Positions 36,861-45,764 of a stretch of DNA of 64,000 bases are shown in pieces. The stretch lies in NCBI GenBank assembly GCA_007129495.1, contig SKVJ01000009.1, positions 20,802 to 84,801 on the forward strand, read 5' to 3'. Within the stretch, counting starts at the first letter, position 1; each line of letters begins with the position of its first letter. This DNA comes from Dehalococcoidia bacterium. Its GTDB lineage: Bacteria > Chloroflexota > Dehalococcoidia > GIF9 > AB-539-J10. A model generated the notes under the pieces. That model did no database searches, was not told where the DNA came from, and saw only the letters and a program-made list of their open reading frames with translations. Position numbers and translations under genes: made by a program.

Positions 36861-38797
36861 ATGAACCGGCCGGGTTCCCGGAGCAGGATGGTGAATACGA
36901 GCTGCTGCTACGACTGTGGCAGCCGCTGCATCCTGCGGGTGGTCGTTAACGAAGGCATCATCACGGAAGTGAGCACCGACGATGGGCCATTGCCAGGCCT
37001 GAGAGCATGCCCCGGGGACTTGCGTGCAAAGAAGTGGTGTATTCCGAGGACCGCCTGAGACAGCCCCTGAAGAGGGTTGGCAAGCGCGGCAGCGGTGACT
37101 TCGAGCCGGTTTCGTCGGAGGAGGCGCTGAACACGGTGGCCAAGGAGATTTGGAGGGTGAGAGACCTCTACGGACCGACCGCCGTCTTCCTCATGGACCA
37201 CTACGGTTCCCTCAGCCCTCTGCACGGCGTTCAGAAGGCCGGCCGTCGCTTCTTCTCTCTCTTCGGCGGCTGCACGACATGGCGGGGCAACTTCTCTCGC
37301 GAGGCTGCTACCTGCTCGTCACTGGCAACTTTGGGAGCGATTCCGACCGGCTGCAGCCCCGACAACTTCCCCCATTCCCGGCTCATCATCCTCTGGGGCT
37401 GGAATCCGGCAGTCACCCGCTTCGGACCGGACACCGCGTACCACCTGCCCCGGGCAAAGCAGGCGGGGGCGAAGATCATCTGCGTCGACCCGAGGCACAC
37501 CGCCTCGGCTGAGGCGCTGGCCGGGCAATGGATCCCGATCAGGCCGGGAACGGATGCCGCCCTGCTCATTGCCATGGCGTACGTGATAATTCGGGAGGAC
37601 CTGTGGGACCGGTCGTTCATCAAGACGTGCACTGTGGCATTCGAGCGATAAAGCGAGTACGTTCTGGGCGCGGAGGACGGGGAGCCCAAGACGCCCGCGT
37701 GGGCGGAAGACATCACCGGCGTGCCGACCGAGACCGTAGCGCAACTAGCCCGGGACTATGCCACGATGAGGCCCGCGGCGCTGTGCGCCAGTGTGTATGA
37801 TGCCCTGCTCGAGGGTACGTCCGGAAGATACCCCAGCGACACGAAGCTGCTCTACATCGTGGGCTGCAGCATGCTCAACCAGTTTCTCAATATCAACAAG
37901 GGGGTAGCGGCCCTCCAGGCGCCCGAGTTCACGGTCATCCACAAGCTCTTTCTCACTCCTACCGCCGCTATGCCGACATCGTCCTCCCCGTCACCACAGC
38001 CCTGGAGCGTACTGGTATTGGCCAGCCTTGGGGGCCCCTGCTTCATCCACATGGACAGGGCGATTGAGCCTCTGCCTGACACGAAGTCGGACCTGGACAT
38101 CTTCACGGAACTGGCGTCGCGACCCGGCTTGACCGGCTACAACAACAAGTCCGACGAGGAATGGCTGCGGGAGTTCGTCACCGCCACCCCCGACCTCCCA
38201 GACTACGAGACTTTCAAACGTGAGGGAGTGCACCACATTCCGATTGACCGGCCATGGGTGGCTTTCCGAAAGCAGGTCGAAGACCCGGCTCGCCATCCCT
38301 TTCCCGCACCCTCGGGCAAGATCCAGATATACAGCCGGACGCTGGCGGGGAGGAACGACCCTCTACTGCCCCCATCCCCAGGTACCCTGAGGCGTGGGAA
38401 GGTCCGGGCGACCCCGCGCGGGACAGGCATCCCCTCCAACTGGTCAGTCCGCACTCGAGGGCGAGGGTCAACTCCTCGCTGTTCAATATCCCTCGCCTGA
38501 AGGCGCTAGACGATGACGCCGTCTGGCTCAACCCGAAAGATGCACACCCCAGGGGCATAGTCAGCGGCGACAACGTCAGATTGCGCAACGACCGCGGGGT
38601 GCTCGCGGCTACAGCCCGGCTGGATAACAGAATCATGCCCGGCGTCGCCAGCCTCGATGCCGGCGCCTGGTTCGCCTCCGGATCCCAGCGACGTCGATTG
38701 CGGAGGCTACGCCAACACGCTCGCCAGGGACAAGGCATCACCGGGAGGCTCCTACGCCCACAATAGCTGCCCGGTCAAGATCGAGAAGGCCGAGTAG
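36861..38797 (+). pseudogene. Broken DMSO-reductase-family molybdopterin oxidoreductase
   Basis: Joined across frames, this gives a roughly 645-residue enzyme with a [4Fe-4S] motif SCCYDCGSRC, ACPRGLACKE, the molybdopterin-binding LILWGWNPAVTRF, VDPRHT, and the closing [11 protein letters not shown]...SPGGSYAHN. Lesions: a one-base loss at the CCCCGGGG run near 37005, an in-frame TAA at 37649-37651, a pair of compensating shifts about 37960-38030 (YADIVLPVTTALERTG reads in the alternative frame), a shift near 38385, and another near 38670. Shine-Dalgarno and start ATG are intact. No TAT signal is visible, so a cytoplasmic enzyme is likely. Substrate unknown. Confidence 0.85.
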
Positions 38798-38986
38798 CAG
38801 TAGGATCGTGAGGCGACCGTATGGTCACTTGCATGCGTGACGAACAGGCAAAGGACGGAATTCACACCGTTGTTACCGGATGGTGTACACTGAGCGACTG
38901 ACAATCTTGCCTCTCGTATGAGAAGCCTGCGCCAGATCGGCCACGTTACAGCGCCAACCTGCGCCGAGAACTTACAGGAGTGTTGT

Positions 38987-40279
38987 ATGGTTAGCCACAT
39001 GATCTCGGTTGACGAAGCAAGGGAGAGGATTCTCCAGAACACCGTTGTGCTGGATTCCGAGGATAGACCAATTCTCGAGTGCCTCGGTCAGGTGCTGGAT
39101 ACCGATATCCGGGCGGATGAGAGTATTCCTCCAATGGACAACTCCGCCATGGATGGCTTCGCGGTACGCGCCCGGGACACACAGGGGGCCGCTTCGTCGT
39201 CGCCGGTTGTTCTGTCCGTCATAGGCCAAGTGGCAGCAGGATACGTGTCCTCTCGCAGCGTAGAACCGGGGACAGCTATTCGCATCATGACCGGAGCACC
39301 ACTTCCGTCGGGTGCCGACACCGTAGTGCCGTTCGAAGACACCGATGAAGACGCGAGGGCGGCACGGGGGGAAGCGCTGTCCGACATCGGCATCCTGGTC
39401 GAGGCCAGCGAGGGCGCGAATATTCGAAGGCGCGGAGAGGACATCACGGCCGGGCAGGTGGTGTTGCGCCAGGGAACTGTACTACGCCCGCCTGAGATAG
39501 GGCTTCTGGCTTCCATCGGCAAGGCCAAAGTGTCAGTGATAAGACGTCCCGTTGTCGCAATCCTGGCAACAGGCGACGAACTTCTGGAGATCAACGAACC
39601 ACTGGCCCCTGGCAAGATCCGGGACACTAACTCCTATACCACCGCTGCTCAGGTGCTGCGGTATGGGGGCATTCCTATGATGCTGGGCATAGGTCGTGAT
39701 ACCGCCCGGTCTCTGAACGAACTATTGGATCGTGCCCTCGATGCGGATCTGCTTGTCACCTCGGGCGGTGTCTCAGTAGGAGATTACGACGTCGTCAAGA
39801 ACGTTCTGGCGGAGAGAGGTGACATGGATCTGTGGACGGTACGCATGAAGCCGGGAAAGCCGTCTGCCTTCGGCATGATCCGCCGCGGCGGCGACCGGCC
39901 GGGACTTCCCCTCCTCGGCTTGCCGGGGAACCCGGTCAGCTCCATGATCACCTTCGAGCAGTTCGTCCGCCCAGCGATTCTTAAGATGCTGGGCCACACG
40001 AACCTGGATAAGCCGACGGTCAGGGCCGTCATGGAGGACAGGGTGATGAACAGGGATCATCGGCGAATCTACTGTCGTGTAATCGTACACCGATCAGGGG
40101 ATACGTACAGGGCCAGACTCACAGGGCCACAGGGCTCAGGTGTTCTGACGTCGATGTCGAGTGCGAACGGCCTCGCCGTCGTCCCCGAGACTGTCGCGCG
40201 TTTAGACCCCGGCGATACAGTCGATGTGCAGATGCTCGACTGGAATGAGAGCCACAACCTTCCGCAGGAGGTGCCGTGA
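38987..40279 (+). CDS. moeA: Molybdopterin molybdenumtransferase
   Basis: A 430-residue enzyme that inserts the metal into adenylylated molybdopterin. The active-site PMDNSAMDGFAVRA is near residue 45, the MPT-binding TSGGVSVGDYDVVK near residue 264, and the closing GLPGNPVSS near residue 310. The four-domain length is normal. CAGGAG lies seven bases before the ATG at 38987. It overlaps mobB by four bases, forming the operon moeA-mobB-mogA. Confidence 0.93.
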   Translation: MVSHMISVDEARERILQNTVVLDSEDRPILECLGQVLDTDIRADESIPPMDNSAMDGFAVRARDTQGAASSSPVVLSVIGQVAAGYVSSRSVEPGTAIRIMTGAPLPSGADTVVPFEDTDEDARAARGEALSDIGILVEASEGANIRRRGEDITAGQVVLRQGTVLRPPEIGLLASIGKAKVSVIRRPVVAILATGDELLEINEPLAPGKIRDTNSYTTAAQVLRYGGIPMMLGIGRDTARSLNELLDRALDADLLVTSGGVSVGDYDVVKNVLAERGDMDLWTVRMKPGKPSAFGMIRRGGDRPGLPLLGLPGNPVSSMITFEQFVRPAILKMLGHTNLDKPTVRAVMEDRVMNRDHRRIYCRVIVHRSGDTYRARLTGPQGSGVLTSMSSANGLAVVPETVARLDPGDTVDVQMLDWNESHNLPQEVP

Positions 40280-40965
40280 TACCGGCAGTCGCGTTCGTTG
40301 GACCATCGCAGGTAGGGAAGACAACTATGGTTGAGGGCGTCATAGCGGAATTGAAGCGGCGCGGACTCAGAGTTGCCGCCATCAAGCACTCGGGCCACGA
40401 CGTCATCGTCGACGCGCCGCTGAAGGACAGCTGGCGGTTCGCACAGGCCGGGAGCGACGTCGTGGTCACGGCCTCGGATGAAGCTGTGCTGTGCGTTCAA
40501 ACTGGCGGGATGCAAATGAACGTTGAGGTTGGGCTCAAGCTTGCCGACGGCCTTGCGGACATCGCCCTGGTGGAGGGGTTCAAGCAGAGTGCCCTTCCCA
40601 AGATAGAGATCCACAGGCGGGGGGTCAGTCCGGATCTCACTGCCCCGCCGGACAAGCTGCTTGCGGTGGTGACCGACGAACACCTGGCTGTGGATGTGCC
40701 GCAATTCGCATTCACCGATATCGCCGGGATCGCGGACCTGATTGTGAGGCGACTGGTCCGGCCCGTATCGAATGACGTCCGCCTCGTTGTCAACGGGAAG
40801 GACCTGCAGCTGAAGCCGTTCATGAAGCTCATCATAGCGCGCACGGTCCTCGGCATGGTATCGTCCCTGAAGGGGAGCGGCGCAATTCGCTCACTGGAGC
40901 TCTCCGTTCAGAATCCCAGCGGCAAATGGGGGTCGAATTATGAAGGTTGGAATCCTGACGATTAG
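40276..40965 (+). CDS. mobB: Molybdopterin-guanine dinucleotide biosynthesis protein B
   Basis: A 229-residue GTP-binding protein that assists MGD formation. The P-loop GPSQVGKTTMVEG is at residues 9-21, followed by AAIKHSGHD. The C-terminal 60 residues (VNGKDLQLKPFMKLIIA...) are an added domain found in some anaerobes' MobB. GTG start overlaps the moeA stop, with GGAGG just upstream, and its 3' end overlaps mogA by 26 bases. Confidence 0.88.
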   Translation: MIPAVAFVGPSQVGKTTMVEGVIAELKRRGLRVAAIKHSGHDVIVDAPLKDSWRFAQAGSDVVVTASDEAVLCVQTGGMQMNVEVGLKLADGLADIALVEGFKQSALPKIEIHRRGVSPDLTAPPDKLLAVVTDEHLAVDVPQFAFTDIAGIADLIVRRLVRPVSNDVRLVVNGKDLQLKPFMKLIIARTVLGMVSSLKGSGAIRSLELSVQNPSGKWGSNYEGWNPDD

Positions 40966-41461
40966 CGACCGGAGCTCCAGGGGAGAGCGACTGGATGTAA
41001 GCGGCGAGGTCATCGCCGAAGTGCTGGCGGGTCTGGGTGACGTGGAGACCACCTATGCGCTTGTGCCGGACGAACAGCCTCTCATTGCTGACAAGTTGGC
41101 CGAATGGGCGGACGACGGAACACTGGATATGATTCTGACCACGGGAGGCACCGGTCTCGGTCCTCGTGACGTCACGCCCGAGGCAACTCTCGCGATGATC
41201 GACCGCGTGGTGCCGGGGATGGCCGAGGCGATTCGCGCGGAGAGCCTGAAGAAGACCCCGCATGCGATGCTGAGCCGGGCCGTATGTGGCGTCCGACGCA
41301 ATTGCCTCATTGTTAACCTCCCCGGCAGTCCCAGAGCGGTGCGGGAATGCCTCGAGACGATACTCCCGGCTTTGCCGCACGCAATTGATATCCTGCGAGG
41401 GTCCGTCGGCGACTGCGCTGCTATTCCGGACCAGCACAGTCATGAGCCCCGCAGTCGCTAA
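40940..41461 (+). CDS. mogA: Molybdopterin adenylyltransferase (MogA/MoaB type)
   Basis: A 173-residue enzyme that adenylylates molybdopterin before metal insertion. The signature TTGGTGLGPRDVTPEA is near residue 68, and NLPGSPRAVRE near residue 120. Last of the moeA-mobB-mogA operon. It overlaps mobB, so translation is likely coupled. Confidence 0.9.
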   Translation: MKVGILTISDRSSRGERLDVSGEVIAEVLAGLGDVETTYALVPDEQPLIADKLAEWADDGTLDMILTTGGTGLGPRDVTPEATLAMIDRVVPGMAEAIRAESLKKTPHAMLSRAVCGVRRNCLIVNLPGSPRAVRECLETILPALPHAIDILRGSVGDCAAIPDQHSHEPRSR

Positions 41462-41503
41462 GCCTTGGGTGAACGCCTAACGAGGTATCGGCCTTCGCAC
41501 ACG

Positions 41504-41951
41504 CTACTGCTGCAGGACTGCGACTGCATCTCCGGACTTAACCGTCCCGCCGTGGAGCACGGCGCCGAAGACGCCCTCGAGAGGCAGCCGGAAGAAGCCC
41601 GGCTTGTGGAACTGCTTGCCTATCTGAGTCAGCTCAATTACCGCCTCCGCGCCGATGCGCAACCGGTGCCAAGGGACAGGGACACGAGGTCGAGCCCCTC
41701 GATTAACAGGTTCTCAGCGGCGTGGCCAGGGTCTACACGCACTCCCGGGTGGCCACCATCGCGGAATTGACGTGGCGAAGCGCCGGGAACAGCTTGTCGA
41801 TGGACTCGACGGCGAGTAGACTGACCTGTCGTTCGGTTCCTGCGTGATCGTCTCCAACGAATCCCACGCCCTGCTCAAGCACCCCGTCAGCCATGGGGTT
41901 CTTCAGCCTTTTGTCCTGTCCCAGGCAGACGGCAACCGCGCGTCCGGTCAG
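41504..41951 (-). pseudogene. Broken MOSC-domain protein
   Basis: Minus-strand frames together give a MOSC domain: AVCLGQDKRLKNP, GVGFVGDDHAG, RQVSLLAVESIDKL, AENLLIEGLDL, LRIGAEAVIELTQIGK and EGVFGAVLHGGTVKSGD. At least two frameshifts (near 41727 and 41670) are needed, and the conserved Cys region reads QFHKPGFF without the usual Cys. The frame follows directly, in the same phase, after the moaC stop, and its best start is a CTG at 41951. MOSC proteins handle molybdenum cofactor sulfur or cofactor delivery. Confidence 0.75.
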
Positions 41952-41963
41952 GTAACCCCCCGG

Positions 41964-42416
41964 CTAGACATCGGCAGTGTACACCCCGCTCCGGCCGCCC
42001 GACTTCCTCACGAGGCGAAGCCCGTCAATAGTCATCCCCCTATCCACGTTCTTGCACATGTCGTAGAGGTTCAATGCGGCCACGGACACGGCGGTCAGGG
42101 CCTCCATCTCAAAACCGGTTCGGCCCATGCCGGTGACCGTGGCGCGTATGCTCACGCCATCCTCGGAGGCGCTGGTATCCACCACGATATCGATGCTGCC
42201 GGGTAGCAAAGGATGACATAGCGTTTCCCAGACGACCGGGATTATAGCGGCAAAGCAGACGCCAGCTGTCTGGGAAACGGCGACCCGGTCGCCCTTGGGG
42301 ATACCTCCCGTGCGTATCAACTGCAGCGTCGAGTGCTGCATCCGCACCAAACACTCCCCAACAGCGCTCGGTAGCGTCTCATTCTTGGTGCTGACATCTA
42401 TCATGTGCATCGACAT
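41964..42416 (-). CDS. moaC: Cyclic pyranopterin monophosphate synthase with rearranged active-site segment
   Basis: A 150-residue protein catalysing the second step of molybdopterin synthesis. The later parts match the family closely: GRTGFEMEALTAVSVAAL, LYDMCKNVDRG (catalytic Asp and Lys) and KSGGRSG. The middle is abnormal: after KGDRVAVSQT comes AGVCFAAIIPVVWETLCHP, where E. coli has the AAKRT motif with catalytic Lys51. Exactly this stretch lies between 12-bp inverted repeats (42222-42233 and 42268-42279). Reversed, it reads TGIIAAKQT in frame, restoring the Lys. As it stands the enzyme is probably inactive. ATG at 42416 has GGAGG at six bases. Confidence 0.8.
   Translation of the reverse strand: MSMHMIDVSTKNETLPSAVGECLVRMQHSTLQLIRTGGIPKGDRVAVSQTAGVCFAAIIPVVWETLCHPLLPGSIDIVVDTSASEDGVSIRATVTGMGRTGFEMEALTAVSVAALNLYDMCKNVDRGMTIDGLRLVRKSGGRSGVYTADV
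42222..42279. repeat. 12-bp inverted repeat flanking a 34-bp segment inside moaC
   Basis: CGTTTCCCAGAC at 42222-42233 and GTCTGGGAAACG at 42268-42279 are perfect inverse copies. The 34 bases between them stay open in both orientations of the moaC frame. Only the orientation opposite to the one present encodes the conserved Lys-containing motif. Confidence 0.85.
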
Positions 42417-42418
42417 GT

Positions 42419-43415
42419 TCATCCTCCGATCTGAGACATAGTAGTAGCCGGGGCGGGGCTGCATCCCTCTATAGGGTGTTGTCTGAGCTTGCAGCTGGCT
42501 ACCCCGAGCAGCAGAGCCTGAATGGTCGCAATGTCCGCGCCGGTGCGCAGCGCGGCTTTGAGGTCAACGGAGCCAACATCCGACAGCAGACAGGGCCGCA
42601 GCATGCCAGTAGCCGTCAGCCGCAGTCGGTTGCAGGTCGAGCAAAAGGGCTCGCTCATCGGTGAGATGAATCCGATGCTTCCTTCGGCGCCGCTGAAGCG
42701 ATAGCATCTGGCGGGTCCGTTCTGTGCTCTTCTTGATTCGGGAACCAAGGGGCCAAGGCTGTCGAGCTGCCTCAGCACCTCGGCGGAAGAAACGTATCCC
42801 CACTCGTTCCCCGTCAGTGGCATCTTCTTGATGAACCTGATATACCACCGGCGGCTGCGTGCCAGGGCCTGCCAGGTCCTCCACCTCGTCATCGTTGACT
42901 CCTCTCATCACCACAGTGTTGATCTTGATCAGGACCAGTCCGGCATCCCGCACGGCCTCGATGCCACTGAGGACGTCGGCCAAGTCGCCGCAACGGCTGA
43001 TGCGACGAAACATCTCCGGCTGCAACGAATCAAGGCTGATGCTGACGCGCTTCAAGCCCGCAGCCTTCCGTTCGGTCGCATGCGGCTTCAGCGGCATGCC
43101 GTTCGTGCTCAGAGAGAGGTCGTCAACGCCGACAATCCGCGCCAGAGCCCCGACGAGATCGGCCAAACCCAAACGGACCAGCGGTTCGCCACCCGTCAGC
43201 CACACCTTCCTGACTCCCAGCTCAGCCGCCGCTGTCACCACCGTCGCAATCTCTTCGAAGGACAGCACATCATTATGGTCGTGCAGGGCGACCCCTTCCG
43301 GCCGCATGCAATAGATGCAGCGCAGGTTGCACCCGTCGGTCACGGAGACCCTCAGGTAGTCGATGACTCGCGAGCAACCGTCGTTGATGCCGCGACCTCC
43401 CTCGATTCGCAACAT
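42419..43415 (-). pseudogene. moaA: GTP 3',8-cyclase, frameshifted
   Basis: A radical SAM enzyme catalysing the first step of molybdopterin synthesis. The N-terminal cluster motif CNLRCIYCM and the later WLTGGEPLVR are intact. After NDDEVEDLA near 42870 the frame is lost; a second frame resumes with MPLTGNEWGYVSS, the C-terminal cluster cysteines EPFCSTCNRLRL and LRPCL, and ends MSQIGG, the family terminus. One single-base lesion at about 42861-42878 explains it. Its stop lies just before the moaC Shine-Dalgarno. Confidence 0.88.
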
Positions 43416-43480
43416 AGCATCATGCTGCCTCAGTCTCCCGCCCCCTGGTGCGCCGTCCGTTGGCCGCCGCCGACAGACGG

Positions 43481-44116
43481 TCAGGAAAACAGCAGCGAGA
43501 CACTATGGAGCCCTCCACGGTTGACCGTCCTAAACACCTCAGCAGGCGTGCCGACGCGCCGAAGCTCTCCCTCCGCCAGAACGCCCACGCGGTCGGCCAG
43601 CCTGCCCGCTTGGGTCAGGTCGTGCGTCGACATGGCGATCGTCGTCTCGCACAGCCGAACGATGCCCACCAGCATCTCCTCCACGCGCAGGATGGATTCG
43701 GGGTCAATATTGGCGGTTGGCTCATCGAGCAGCAGGATTTCGGGCTGGCTCAAGAGGGCGCGGGCGATGGCCAGTCGCTGCGTCTCGCCCCCCGAGAGCG
43801 ACAGTGCGTTCCGCCCGGCATAACCGGCCATTCCAGTGGCCCGGAGCATCGACTCCACCCGCGCCTCTATTTCGGCGCTCTCGATTCCGCGCCACCGCAC
43901 GGGCTGCGCGATGTTGTCCCTCAGGCTCATGCTGAACGCAATCGGCTTCTGCTGCACGAACGCCATCCTCCGGCGCAGCTCAAGGTAATTGCCCCAAGAT
44001 CCGCCGCACTCCGCTCCCAGCAGCCGCAGGCGACCGCTCGTCGCGCTGTCAAGCAGGTCCGCTATGTGCAGCAGGGTCGTCTTTCCCGATCCTGTCGGAC
44101 CGATGACGACGAACAT
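43481..44116 (-). CDS. Tungstate/molybdate-type ABC transporter, ATPase (N-terminus shortened)
   Basis: A 211-residue ATPase with Walker A GPTGSGKTTLL, signature LSGGETQRLA, Walker B ILLLDEPTANIDPE and H-loop STHD. The first usable start, ATG at 44116, omits the first beta strands. In-frame codons upstream read VEAIGITRTFGARQVLQ, the missing N-terminus, but no ATG, GTG or TTG opens them. An AGG sits where a start would be expected, just after an in-frame TGA. Possibly an ATG lost by mutation. Confidence 0.75.
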   Translation of the reverse strand: MFVVIGPTGSGKTTLLHIADLLDSATSGRLRLLGAECGGSWGNYLELRRRMAFVQQKPIAFSMSLRDNIAQPVRWRGIESAEIEARVESMLRATGMAGYAGRNALSLSGGETQRLAIARALLSQPEILLLDEPTANIDPESILRVEEMLVGIVRLCETTIAMSTHDLTQAGRLADRVGVLAEGELRRVGTPAEVFRTVNRGGLHSVSLLFS

Positions 44117-44192
44117 CTCGCCGGTGCCGATGTCAAGGTCAATCCCCTGCAGTACCTGCCTGGCGCCGAATGTCCGCGTAATGCCGATCGCC

Positions 44193-44894
44193 TCAACTGG
44201 ATGCCTCGACCCTCACCTGTTGAAACCTGTTCATGACTATGTTGACGATCAACGCGATGAGAAGAAGTATGATGCCGAGAGCGATCGACAGTTCAACGTC
44301 GCCCTTGGCCGTCTCCAGAGAGATTGCCGTAGTCAGCGTCCGCGTGTACCCACGTATGTTGCCACCGACCATCAACTCCAATCCCAGCACGGAGATAGCC
44401 CGTCCAAAGGCCATCGTCATCGCCCTGAGCACCGCATATCGGGCCTCTTTCATGACGAGGATGGCGGACTGCGCGTGGCTGGCGCCCAGAGACACCGCGG
44501 TCTGCTCGAGCCTTCTGTCCGTCCCGGCAAGCGCCGAGATCACGAGGCCCAGCAGGATGGGGCTGATGAGGACGGCTTGACCTACGACCATAAGCTCGGG
44601 GGTGAACATGAGGCGCAGGCTTCCCAGCGGGCCGGCGCGGGAGAACAGCAGGAACACCAGCAGGCCAACGAGCACGGTCGGCACGCTGTAGAACGTCTGG
44701 ATAAGGGCGATGAGCCACCGCTTGCCGGGCATACGACCGAAGTGGATCATGCAGGCAGCCGGGATGCAGATAGCTGCCGCAATCAGCGTCGACGTGATAG
44801 AGATAGCCAGCGAGCGCTCGGCAATACCTATGACCTCACTGTCGAAGGTAATGAGTAGCTCAACGGCGCGCGAAAGTCCTTGCCACAGCGGCAC
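44193..44894 (-). CDS. Tungstate-type ABC transporter, permease (TupB-like)
   Basis: A 233-residue permease with about five or six membrane segments. It contains the EAA loop in LEQTAVSLGASHAQSAILVMKEA, and the TupB-type VGGNIRGYTRTLTTAISLETAKG. The GTG start lacks a strong Shine-Dalgarno. It lies between the binding protein and the ATPase, on the same strand, and is the only gene of the three with no visible damage. Confidence 0.85.
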   Translation of the reverse strand: MPLWQGLSRAVELLITFDSEVIGIAERSLAISITSTLIAAAICIPAACMIHFGRMPGKRWLIALIQTFYSVPTVLVGLLVFLLFSRAGPLGSLRLMFTPELMVVGQAVLISPILLGLVISALAGTDRRLEQTAVSLGASHAQSAILVMKEARYAVLRAMTMAFGRAISVLGLELMVGGNIRGYTRTLTTAISLETAKGDVELSIALGIILLLIALIVNIVMNRFQQVRVEASS

Positions 44895-44906
44895 TACGGT
44901 GTCTCT

Positions 44907-45764
44907 CTAGGACTTCGGCTCGGCCCCGGCGCACGGCGTGAACAACGGCCTGCCGAAGTCTCTTCTCCAATAGTCGCCTATCAGTTCCTGGACCTCCCGC
45001 GACACCAGGAAGCCGATCAGGGTCTGCGCCCGTCTATATCGCGCCGCACTCGTTACCTCCGGAGGTATGGCAATCGCGGAGTACACGTTCAACATGATGC
45101 CACCCCTCTCGACCATCGAGGCCAGCCGTGTATCTCCCTGATACGCGAGGAACGTCCCGATGTCGGACAGCGCATACGCCTGTTTCTCAGCCGCCATGAG
45201 CAGCGTTGGGCCCATACCGCCGCCACGTTCGAGGTACCACGCACCCGAGGCCCTGACTTCCTCGTAGTCGAGCCCCGCAGCCTTCCAGATCGCCCTCTCC
45301 TTCGCGTGTGTGCCCGAGCCGTCACCCCGCGAGATGAACGACACGCTCAGCGACTGATACAGCGTTCTGAACGCCTCGTCAGGCTTCAGAGTTGCGAGTC
45401 CTGCCCGATCGTCTGCAGGACCGACGATGGCGAAGTAGTTGTGAGCAAAGGGCACCCGCTCAACACCATGCCCCTCTGCGATGAACTGCTCCTCACGCAC
45501 CCAGTCGTGAACCGCAAGAACGTCGACGTCACCGCGCCAACCGTACTCAAGAGCAATCCCTGTGCCAGCACCGACTATGTCCAGCCGGATGCCGTGTTGC
45601 CGCTCATACCTGTCCTCAAGGATGTTCCACAGGCCGGTGTCATACAGGCTGGTGGTAGTGGACACGCGCAGCCGCTCTTGGCCAGCAACAACTCCGATGT
45701 GGCCGTCGGCTTCAGCGCAGCCCAGCGGCAACCCCATCGGAGGAACATAGATGCCTGCCAGCAC
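44907..45764 (-). CDS. Tungstate-binding protein (TupA-like), signal peptide frameshifted
   Basis: A 285-residue periplasmic or lipid-anchored binding protein. RVSTTTSLYDTGLW, VGAGTGIALEYGWRGDVDV and FISRGDGSGTHAKE are TupA landmarks; they bind the tungstate oxyanion. The frame opens at GTG 45764 in the middle of the signal peptide. The proper start ATG with MKAKK lies at 45803 and is one base out of phase with the hydrophobic core STLLLVLAGIYV. So export would fail unless the missing base is a sequencing error. Confidence 0.8.
   Translation of the reverse strand: MLAGIYVPPMGLPLGCAEADGHIGVVAGQERLRVSTTTSLYDTGLWNILEDRYERQHGIRLDIVGAGTGIALEYGWRGDVDVLAVHDWVREEQFIAEGHGVERVPFAHNYFAIVGPADDRAGLATLKPDEAFRTLYQSLSVSFISRGDGSGTHAKERAIWKAAGLDYEEVRASGAWYLERGGGMGPTLLMAAEKQAYALSDIGTFLAYQGDTRLASMVERGGIMLNVYSAIAIPPEVTSAARYRRAQTLIGFLVSREVQELIGDYWRRDFGRPLFTPCAGAEPKS

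Noticed and set aside
36861..38797. Treating the in-frame stop of the oxidoreductase as selenocysteine or recoding
   Set aside because: The codon is TAA, not TGA, and it lies outside the active site; several frameshifts also break the gene.
42828..44858. Long plus-strand frames opposite moaA and the tup genes
   Set aside because: These are antisense shadows in GC-rich sequence; the minus strand carries recognisable family motifs.
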